Shown here: piece by piece, positions 22,507 to 30,022 of the stretch
Numbering within the stretch: the stretch's first letter is position 1
Layout of the letters: each line of letters starts with the position of its first letter
Source: Conidiobolus incongruus B7586
Lineage: Eukaryota; Entomophthoromycota; Entomophthoromycetes; Entomophthorales; Conidiobolaceae
Direction: 5' to 3'
DNA length: 30,022 nucleotides
Assembly: GCA_000697335.1 (NCBI GenBank)
Contig: JNEM01012522.1
Coordinates: 1 to 30,022, forward strand
Notes under the pieces: generated by a model
The model's database searches: none
What the model was told of the DNA's origin: nothing
Seen by the model: the letters and a program-made list of their open reading frames with translations, nothing else
Position numbers and translations under genes: made by a program

Positions 22507-23759
22507 AAAAAATTATTAGTTTAATAATAAAATAGAAATAATTGATTTATAAAGATTTTAGTAATAACAGAAAAAATAGCATATAATGTTAATTAGATTA
22601 ATTATGGTTTAAATGTAAAAAATCGAAACAATCAATTATTCAAAAACATTATAAATTTGATTTAATTGGACCCTATTTTCAAATGGTTAAAATTCAATTA
22701 AATCATAATTACATAAGCCAAACTATCAGGTTATAGATTGATTTTACTATAGCAATCATTCAACTTAGAATTTATTGATATCAGTTATATGTATTAGTAC
22801 TTTTATATCATAAATTCATAATAGTATCATCTATCTTTATTTTTACAAATGTGACTTGATTATCCACTTAAATTGTCAAAAATCATCAATATCACATTAT
22901 TTTCTCATTTAATTCAGTTTAATAAATATACATGAATATTTTGAAATTTGATTTGGGTAAAAGAAGGATATTAACATAATTCTGTAGGTATATTTAATTT
23001 TTTTAAAAATTAATGGTATATTGAAAAGCCATATTACTAGCTTTTAACTAATAAAGGGAAAAATTATGATTGATAAACATGCTACTATCCAATTATATTT
23101 AATCATAGCCTCATATTCATGTAAGATTTCCTTATTATTGGAGAATTATAAATGCATCACTATCTTTGAAAGTTCAATAATATTCAATATTTAAATATAG
23201 TTGTATTAATATTGAAGATGAAATATAATAAAAACAATACCCAAAATATCTGGAATTATAATAAATTTTAAAATATCAAATATTTCTAATTTAAACTTTA
23301 AACTTTTAAACATACATTTTAACATTTTGATTGATGTCATCAATAATTTATTAAATCAAAATTAAACACATTTCAAATTTTTTAATATTCCTAAACATGA
23401 AATAAAAATTTTCAAATAAAAACCACATATATCAATGATTTTTAAATTCACTTGATGGAAGAAATATTATAATAATATCTCATTTATTATCCTTGTACTT
23501 TAAACAAATAAATATTGATATTAATGTTATCATCAATACTTTTCAAGATTAGAAGAATTAGATTAGTTGAAATACCTACTATTGTTATGAAAATAATCCA
23601 TTTCAAATATGATCTGTAAATTTCTATGATTAAATTTATCATATATATTTTCATTTATCTATTGAATAATCAATATCAAGATTAATATATAGATGTAACA
23701 ACGATTAAAAATTTTTTCGGGTATTAACCATATAGCATTTTAAAAATCATTTCCAATTA
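22507..23759. other. AT-rich spacer
   Basis: Upstream of the PROPPIN gene. No gene, RNA or clear repeat recognised. Confidence 0.45.
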
Positions 23760-23936
23760 ATGTGTAAAGAAATTTCTATGGATATTGATAAATTAATGAA
23801 TACTATGAATTTGATATGTGATATCCTCAATACTTTTGATGATAAAAAATGTTCATTAGCTATTCAATATATTACAAAATTAATGAGCAAATTGAGGCAA
23901 TTTTTATTGAGTGTACCAACAATGAATATAAGATAA
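23760..23936 (+). pseudogene. Short frame, possible piece of a decayed or split gene
   Basis: ATG at 23760 opens 58 codons beginning MCKEISMDIDKLMNTMNLIC and ending LRQFLLSVPTMNIR. The frame also stays open upstream to about 23736. The mix of residues, amphipathic and helical, is more protein-like than translations of nearby AT-rich DNA. Further frames downstream to about 24310 show protein-like stretches such as ESYGYILFDKK and ITFSPEMIDVLNKFYKSP broken by several TAA codons. No family recognised. A chance open frame in AT-rich DNA is a serious alternative. Confidence 0.28.
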
Positions 23937-24330
23937 TAAACCAAAATGAAATAGTTTAAAATATCACTATTGGAAGATGAACATCAATTCAATTATGACT
24001 ATTAATGTAATAAATAATTTTAATACTAAATAAATCTAGAGTTAAAAATATTTAATACAAGATGAAAGCTATGGTTATATATTGTTTGATAAGAAAATAA
24101 TAATTAATAGTTAGATTCTTGAGGTCAAAATAACTCAGAAATTAAAAATAATTATATAAAATTATTTAGAAAAGTAATTACATTTTCTCCAGAAATGATA
24201 GATGTACTTAATAAATTTTATAAATCACCATAATCTTAATCTATTGCTTAATATCTTATGGATTAATTTAAATATCATGGATATAATGTTTTTGTATATC
24301 TATTAATCCATTCCGGGTAAATTTTATTGA

Positions 24331-24730
24331 TTATTTGATCAATACCCGTTCTACTCTCTGTACCAATTCTTGAAGTAATGTTGTTTTTCCTGAGATTCCG
24401 ATAAAGTGATATCTGGTAATAATTCCTTCCGATTCTTAAAATCAATGTATGTTTCTTTTTCTTCAGCGAGAAGACATTTGAAATATTCTAACTATCAATT
24501 CTTCAAAATCTAATTCTTGTATTTGGTTACAAATGTTTTCAAATTCAGTTGCATTAAACAACTTCATATGCTTTAAAGCCCTAAATACATAAATTAATTA
24601 TTTTCACCGGATAATTCTTAATCATGTACTAACAGCTAGCTCCCAGCAACAGCTCAGCTAACTCACCAATTGCTAAATCTTGATTTAATCCAATTCGAGC
24701 AAATTTATCTTTAGTTGTTAAAATTCAGTC
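24331..24730 (-). pseudogene. Decayed protein-coding relic
   Basis: The minus strand holds protein-like pieces in changing frames: DKFARIGLNQDLAI (about 24715-24667); an intron-like segment starting GTGAGT (24666) and ending TTTAG before ALKHMKLFNATEFENICNQ (about 24580); EEKETYIDFKNRKELLPDI (about 24470-24400); and IGISGKTTLLQELVQRVERV (about 24400-24340). The last has a Walker-A-like GKTT followed by an amphipathic helix, suggestive of a P-loop NTPase but not a full GX4GK[ST]. At least one frame change and stops separate the pieces. Local GC is higher than in the flanks. It is not an intact gene as read here; the family is not identified. Confidence 0.45.
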
Positions 24731-25036
24731 TCTAAATCCTTCCTACAAGATCAAGATTAAACAAGAATTTATTTTTATTCTGAAGTTTTAGAAAAAAGGT
24801 TTTAATTTTTAATTCAGTGAATTTATTTTACTTTTTTAAAAGTAATTTTCAGTTGGTTCAAGAAATTGGAATGGAGTCTTAATTCATATATATGATTTTC
24901 AATATGATCATCCACAAAGATGCGGTCAGAGCCGTTAGAAATTAAATACTAAAATATCACTATGTTTTCGGTAATATATTTAATAATTACTTGGTATATA
25001 TTGAATACTATTATTTGTATGAAATATAAAATAAAA
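24731..25036. other. AT-rich spacer
   Basis: Between the decayed relic and the tRNA-like remnant. Nothing recognised. Confidence 0.4.
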
Positions 25037-25112
25037 TTCCCACCTATGGGATTCGAACTTAGAATAAATGAAAACATCATATTATCCCACAATTTCATCT
25101 AAATTATACATT
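25037..25112 (-). pseudogene. tRNA-like remnant with a consensus B box
   Basis: The minus strand contains GTTCGAATCC, a perfect Pol III B-box core (25058-25050), followed by CATAGGTGGG like a 3' acceptor strand. Upstream there is a weak A-box-like TAGATGAAATTG. No 5' acceptor strand pairs with it and no cloverleaf forms, so it is a degraded tRNA or tRNA-derived sequence, not a functional gene. Confidence 0.35.
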
Positions 25113-25183
25113 CTTCTCTTGGTTAGAGAAATTTTGCACAATTTCCTCCCTCTTTTAGTTGGAATCTGAGTATATTAGATCTA

Positions 25184-25196
25184 ACCCTTTTTGCCC
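25184..25196 (+). promoter_or_regulatory. Candidate ribosomal-protein promoter element (RPL13A)
   Basis: ACCCTTTTTGCCC, 49 bases before the RPL13A ATG, resembles ACCCTCCTTTTGACCC upstream of RPS14 at 5567. Two occurrences only; function inferred. Confidence 0.3.
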
Positions 25197-25245
25197 GAAT
25201 ACCTTTACTTGGAGCAACCAATTTCAACTTTTTAATTTATACAGC

Positions 25246-25854
25246 ATGTCCGATTTCGATAAAGTAGTTATTATTGATGGTAAAGGTCACTTGTTGGGCC
25301 GTTTAGCCAGTATTGTTGCTAAGCAAATCTTATCTGGTCAAAAGGTTGTTGTTGTCCGTTGTGAATTGATCAACATCTCCGGATCTCACTTCCGTAACAA
25401 GATGCTCTACTCCAAATACTTGAACAAGCGTTGTGTTGTCAATCCTCGCCGTGGTCCCTTCCACTTCCGTGCTCCTTCCCGCATGTTCCACCGTGTTGTT
25501 CGTGGTATGATCCCCCATAAGACCGCTCGTGGTGCTCAAGCTTTAGATCGCCTTAAGCTTTTCGAAGGTATCCCCACTCCCTACGACAAGCTCAAGCGCG
25601 TTGTTGTTCCCCAAGCTCTCCGTGTCTTACGCCTCAAGCCCGGTCGCAAGTACACCACTTTAGATCGTTTGGCCTCTGAAGTCGGCTGGAAATACAACGA
25701 CATTGTCAAGACTTTGGAAGACAAGCGCAAGGTCCAATCCCAAGCTTACTATGAACGCCGCAAGAACCTTGCCGCTCTCCGCGCCAAGGCTGCTCAACAA
25801 AAGCAAGCTGCTCTTGAACCCATCACTAAGGCTCTTGAAGCTTATGGTCACTAA
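25246..25854 (+). CDS. RPL13A: 60S ribosomal protein uL13 (RPL13A / yeast RPL16)
   Basis: Single exon of 202 residues starting [20 protein letters not shown] and ending ALEAYGH before TAA (yeast RPL16A 199). uL13 is a component of the large subunit solvent side. Landmarks: [80 protein letters not shown], and the basic helical C-terminus. The frame is open 29 codons further upstream to an ATG at 25159, but that extension (MESEYIRSN...) is not in the family and contains leader-like sequence, so 25246 is the start. Codons are strongly biased to GCC, GTC, CGC, CTC and AAG, as in RPS14, so local GC is far above the flanks. No intron interrupts the coding region. Confidence 0.98.
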   Translation: MSDFDKVVIIDGKGHLLGRLASIVAKQILSGQKVVVVRCELINISGSHFRNKMLYSKYLNKRCVVNPRRGPFHFRAPSRMFHRVVRGMIPHKTARGAQALDRLKLFEGIPTPYDKLKRVVVPQALRVLRLKPGRKYTTLDRLASEVGWKYNDIVKTLEDKRKVQSQAYYERRKNLAALRAKAAQQKQAALEPITKALEAYGH

Positions 25855-27772
25855 TTTCTTTCAGTTTATTTGACCAAATCAACCACTGGCAGTTGAATAA
25901 ATGCGAAAGTTGATCCCGAGGTACCTGGTAACATATCCTTAAAATATTTTATAGAATATTAACCCGTTTACCACGATGTAAATCTTACTAAAAATTATTA
26001 GATTGCCATTAACAATTAATATATTATATCTAAAACCGAAACTTATCAAGTATAAGCACATATGACTATAATTTCTGATTGAATTTTACAATTTTAGGTT
26101 TTCAATTTTCTGTTTTTACTATATAATCTTGAAAATGATTTTATGTATTGGGCATTCAATATCCTCGATCACTTCAGTTGTAGTTCTCATCACTTCAACT
26201 TAGATTTTTTTACTTCTTAACATAGACCGCTTGATAAATTTTACGACTTCACAAATTCAAGAACTACAAATATTAATATCTTTGTATATATTCTATCTGT
26301 TGTGAACATCAAGTTACATCCTTCTAAATTCCGATAAAATTTTTGTGTTTGCTTTGTATAATCACAACCTGTTGAAATTTTAGATTGTATCCACATATTT
26401 AAATCTAATAACTTCAACCTCTAAATACTCCAATATTTTACCTCCTAAAGTTCTTAATATCTTTATATTTTGATTTCTTTCGTTCTACTTTAACTAGGGA
26501 TAAAATTTTTATTATATTTTGATCAATACTTATTCCAACTATATAACATTGTATTTAAGGAATATATTCGAATGCTATATTCCACTATATTTTATTAATC
26601 TTCAATTTTTATCCATTTAGATTTATACTCTTATTATAATATCAATCAATTAATAACGAAGTTATCATTATTAAGAAGGTAATATAACATTGTAAATATT
26701 TTGTATTTAAATATACATACCTCAAGTACTCTAAAAATCTTTCATAAAAACCGAATTTATTGATATTCAGTATAGTTATATTTTAATAAGGCATAAAATT
26801 TTTATCCTTATCTATTATTAAATATCCTTGATTAATATGATCAAAAGCATAAAAATAAATTATTTTTATCTTATATTCTGTTGATTCATTTTTTATAAAT
26901 TAAAATACAAATTTCAATTGTTGATTTCAAATATTGATTTAAACCATCCAATACAATGTATTCAAAATATTTGTCAGTAATTATAAATATATTTCAAATT
27001 ATTTATCCAAAGTTAACACACTAACGATGTAATAAAATATATGTTGATCATATTAATTACAAATAAACATTTATATACATTTGTATTCAAAACTCGAACA
27101 CATTTTTTCATATTTTTTAGAAAATATTTGATTTATAGCTAGAAAAAAATATAAATATATAATAGAATAAATATAAGCAATGATATTAATAAATAATATT
27201 TAATTTTGATAGCGGCAAATACATCTAATAAACATTTTAAATGGATTTAGTCAAACTTATATTTAAGGTTATAAATGCCTAATATTCAGAATCACCAAAT
27301 TAAATTAGTTTTATACATTTTAAGATCTATTAATATATTTAAATTTTAATTTTGTGTCAATATTTAGTCACATATTATGATATATTGTCCAAAGTTGTAT
27401 TTTGACAAAAATAATAATTATGTTGAATTAATTCTAAATTGTGAAATGTTTTCAATGATTATATCATAAATTATTTTAAATATAGATAATAACACTATGT
27501 ACATCAATAACTATATAATAGAGAAATATATACATTTTGATTGATTTTAATTGAAACAGTTTACTGAATAATATATTGACGGAATTAAATCAAGAGATGA
27601 TTTAAGAAATGCAAAATAAAAATATTCAATTTGTTCGTAGATACAATATCAAATAATTATTGCTTGAAAAATGATACAGTGTTGTAAAAAGGATCAAATT
27701 TTAAATTCAATCTATTGAAATATCATATCAACCTATAAAAATTTTTCACAAAATATTGAAATTTTAAAAATA
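25855..27772. other. AT-rich spacer with weak repeated motifs
   Basis: No gene or RNA seen. Between 26150 and 26860 related motifs recur: GATAAAATTTTT at 26333 and 26499 and CATAAAATTTTT at 26792, each preceded by CTTCTAAAT/CCTCTAAAT/AGTACTCT-like text, suggesting old, very divergent repeated units. In such AT-rich DNA this could be chance. Confidence 0.35.
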
Positions 27773-28680
27773 ATGACTAAATATTGAAGGGTAAGATTTG
27801 ATTGATCTCTTGTACGCGTAGCTCTTTAACATGTTGCTGCCCGCGTCTAACAGAAATATTTTCGTACATCTTGTTGTTTTTGCTTTTAGTTTGTAACTTC
27901 TCCAAGCGTAAGGTTTGGTTGCTTCCTTGGTTCCAGCTACTAAAAATGGCAAAAATAGATTGCATCACAGGCTAGGCCACCTTCAGCTAAAGAATTTCGG
28001 GCAAACCTCCATCGTTACAGTAATCTTCATCAGTCTAGTGAACACCCCGATTTTCCATGGTCAAACATCCGATACAAGCCCAATCCAAGCACCTACATTT
28101 AAAGGCGTACCTTTTGTAACCTGCCGTTGATTCTCTGTTGCAATCTGTCGGCTCACGAAGGCGGGTTGTGTTGGAATTACCCTTCCACGAGTGCCTACAT
28201 CGAATCACAGTCTGCACGTAGCCACTGAGCATTGGTGTGGTGACGACAACTCATTGCCTGCACTTAGCTTCAAAGTGTTGTCATCTTTGCACATCATCCC
28301 CTTACGGACAATAGCGTTAAGGACAAAATGAGGCCCTATTGACAGAACCCCGCCCGCTCGGCTTCATCATGTGCCTCTCAAAGCAGGACACAATCACTTA
28401 AGAGGATTTACCATTAACACACGCACCCCTAGACGTGAGTACGCAGTATCATGGTCAGAGTGCCATCTCCGGGTGGCTAGCCCTACGCTCCCCCACGCAA
28501 AGGCGCGCACCCCTGGGGACAAAAACGCAGAAGTGTGACTGGGATAACAACTCTCTGCGCACACCGCGTGGTATGACTAAATATTGTGTGATGTGAGGCT
28601 GAAGCCAATACTTAGCTAGCATTACGTTACGCATGGTCAGCGCCAATGACTATCTCTAGCGGCACGCGGGGGAAGATCTC
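27773..28680. other. GC-rich island of unknown nature, with 14-bp direct repeats
   Basis: GC content is near half here, against about a fifth in flanking spacers. No frame on either strand gives a recognisable protein; short frames have stop-rich neighbours and no family features. ATGACTAAATATTG occurs exactly at 27773-27786, at the left edge, and again at 28573-28586, 786 bases of GC-rich DNA lying between them. This looks like a target-site duplication around an insertion, although some GC-rich sequence continues past the second copy into the gene at 28684. CGCACCCCT is repeated at 28422 and 28506. No terminal inverted repeat, poly-A tail or long terminal repeat was found. It could be a non-autonomous element, a non-coding RNA region or transferred DNA. 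Confidence 0.5.
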
Positions 28681-28683
28681 TGG

Positions 28684-29049
28684 CTACCAAATTGAGCCGA
28701 AGAGCTTGCCTATTGCAATAGCTTTGTCAAAGTCCTGTTTGGGATTGAATTCATGATTTTTAATGTGTTCAACTGCGTCCACAGCATTATTTGCTATATC
28801 TCGTACTTGTATCAAGTCACAGAGGTGCCATTCATCGAACTCGCAACTGCTCCAATCGAGAGGCTCATCGGCAACATCCCAACTTTGACCAAAAACCGAT
28901 TTAACAGGCTCATTGGCAGCCACCAAACCTTCATCAAAGCCTTCAACAGGCTCATTGGCAATCCCCCAATCTTCACCAAAAACTGGTTCAACAGGGCGGC
29001 CCACAGCCACCATTAGCAGTACAAACAGTACAACTTTAGAGAAAAACAT
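28684..29049 (-). CDS. Small predicted secreted protein with internal repeats
   Basis: A single frame of 121 residues. It starts MFFSKVVLFVLLMVAVGRP, a classical signal peptide with a Lys and a hydrophobic core, cleavage likely near residue 17-21. The next section is made of imperfect repeats of 12-15 residues, each opening with EPV/EPL and most ending in AN or AD: EPVFGEDWGIAN, EPVEGFDEGLVAAN, EPVKSVFGQSWDVAD, EPLDW. The DNA repeats with it (caacaggctcattggca motifs on the plus strand). The C-terminal part (from WSSCEFDEWHLCDLIQVRD) has two cysteines that could pair, and ends GKLFGSIW before TAG. The product is acidic. The family is not recognised; an effector-like or cell-wall protein is possible but unsupported. 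The opposite strand is open for 87 codons, a shadow produced by the repeats. The 3' end abuts the GC-rich island, so the original C-terminus could have been changed by an insertion. Confidence 0.55.
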   Translation of the reverse strand: MFFSKVVLFVLLMVAVGRPVEPVFGEDWGIANEPVEGFDEGLVAANEPVKSVFGQSWDVADEPLDWSSCEFDEWHLCDLIQVRDIANNAVDAVEHIKNHEFNPKQDFDKAIAIGKLFGSIW

Positions 29050-29430
29050 TGTGACAATTTAGAAGTTCAACCTCACTTTCCCTTTTGTCTCAATTTGATA
29101 AGAGAATTGGATATTATTAGACTTAAATACTAATATATTTTCCATTCTCAAAATTGAGATATATTAAAATATTACTGTGACAGATTTTTGCGCCTAAAAA
29201 TGAAATCCAAAGTACTAACCAATAGGTATTTTTAAATTGAAATATCAAATATCAGTATGGATCAGGGCTGGTTATGTTGACATTGTATTGACAATTGAAA
29301 GTGTTAATAAACCAGCAAAGTTTTCAAAATTAATAAAATGATGAATTATTTTCAAACAATATTGTTCTAGAGTGAAACTCAATAAAAGTAATCCAAATAT
29401 TTGTATAAATTAATCATTATTTAATTTATC
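29050..29430. other. Spacer upstream of the secreted-protein gene
   Basis: Probably contains that gene's promoter (minus strand). No named element and no further gene seen. Confidence 0.45.
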
Positions 29431-30022
29431 AATATAAAAATATGATTATTAACAAAAAAAGTCTTATTATTAGTGTAAAAATTAAATATTGGCATAATTT
29501 TAAAATTAAAATCAAATAAATAAATTAATAAAAAATTATAAAATTTAATAAACAATATAAAATTAATACTTTCTTTTATTATTAATAACTCTTTTTTATA
29601 TATTCAGCAAGCTTTTAACACTTAAAAAACAATTCTTATTAAAGATTAAAATTTGAAGTTTTATCAACCAATTTAATTTATTTGTAGGAATTTTTTTTAT
29701 AGGGTAATTTTTTAATTATCTAAAATGATTATAATCATATAAGTTATAATCAGGTAAATATACTAAATATAATAGCTTTTTTAATTTTTTTATATAAAAT
29801 ATCTTTTATAACTTTAACTTTATATATTTTACAATTATTATGTAAAATAATAGGTATTTTTAATCTATATTAAAGATATTATATAAAAATTATTTTATTT
29901 AAAAAAATAATATAAAGTTTTCTATTAATTAATTTTCCTTAAGATATTAAATAAGAAAATTATATACTATTATAATTTATTACAATAATTAACATTCACT
30001 TATATTTAAAATACTTATATAT
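29430..30022. repeat. Dispersed AT-rich repeat, copy B (runs off the window)
   Basis: Aligns by eye with about 310-810 in the same orientation. Closest shared blocks are 29824-29853 (TATGTAAAATAATAGG), 29894-29912 (ATTTAAAAAAATAATATAAAG) trimmed by a few differences, and 29960-30003 (TATACTATTATAATTTATTA and AATTAACATTCACTTAT). Like copy A it is nearly pure A and T with no visible CpG. The right end lies outside the window. Confidence 0.6.

Noticed and set aside
25159-25245. N-terminal extension of RPL13A from the upstream ATG
   Set aside because: The added 29 residues do not belong to the uL13 family and the region looks like leader sequence; [12 protein letters not shown] is the natural start.
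27764-28646. Several 60-70 codon frames inside the GC-rich island
   Set aside because: Overlapping frames on both strands, no family features, consistent with chance open frames in GC-rich DNA where stops are rarer.
27773-28680. Ribosomal RNA or mitochondrial DNA insertion
   Set aside because: I could not find any conserved rRNA block or mitochondrial gene in it.
28753-29016. Plus-strand frame with FNRLIGN repeats as the real gene
   Set aside because: Its repeats are the complement of the minus-strand EPV repeats; the minus-strand frame is longer and has a signal peptide.
1-30022. CRISPR array or prokaryotic operon structure
   Set aside because: No regularly spaced repeats, and the genes are intron-bearing eukaryotic genes.

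Overview
The window is a piece of a very AT-rich eukaryotic nuclear genome. Its genes are interrupted by many introns of about 45-60 nt (GT...TAG, often with a GTAATT or GTAAGT donor). The conserved genes look fungal or near-fungal, and the pattern (AT-rich, small introns, calcium-dependent phosphotriesterase-like secreted propellers, a full aerobic CoQ pathway gene) would fit an early-diverging fungus such as an Entomophthorales/Conidiobolus-type lineage. That placement is inference. All intact genes use the standard code: I traced terminal TAA, TAG and TGA stops.

Layout. 1-1850 is extremely AT-rich DNA containing a dispersed repeat that recurs in the same orientation at 29.43-30.02 kb. 1851-2851 (+) is a decayed secreted SMP-30/gluconolactonase-like gene. 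3424-4049 (-) is PIG-P of the GPI GlcNAc-transferase. 4871-5326 (-) is RNA polymerase II subunit RPB9, divergent from ribosomal protein uS11/RPS14 (5602-6344, +), whose first exon is just the ATG. 7403-8558 (-) is a nine-exon cyclin Q gene. 9408-10370 (+) is an acidic coiled-coil protein. 10715-11516 (-) is COQ4. 11838-15539 (-) is a P4-ATPase lipid flippase that resembles the plant ALA2 group. 16312-16383 (-) is tRNA-Lys(UUU). 18355-20279 (-) is the DNA polymerase delta small subunit POLD2 (11 exons). 20943-22506 (-) is a WIPI3/WDR45B-type PROPPIN (8 exons). 23.7-24.8 kb looks like a graveyard of decayed coding pieces. 25246-25854 (+) is ribosomal protein uL13/RPL13A. 27.79-28.68 kb is a strikingly GC-rich, apparently non-coding island with a 14-bp direct repeat near its ends. 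28684-29049 (-) is a small predicted secreted protein with internal repeats.

The genes are mostly unrelated housekeeping functions: transcription, translation, replication, ubiquinone synthesis, membrane lipid asymmetry, autophagy and GPI anchors. There is no operon-like cluster. The more unusual material is what lies between them: relic sequences whose stops fall where glutamine is expected (CAR to TAR), AT-saturated repeat DNA without visible CpG, and the isolated GC-rich island. I did not find a clear new defence or biosynthetic system. Exon coordinates for the split genes were worked out by hand from splice signals, reading phase and family similarity; phase sums close in every conserved gene listed, but no transcript evidence was available.
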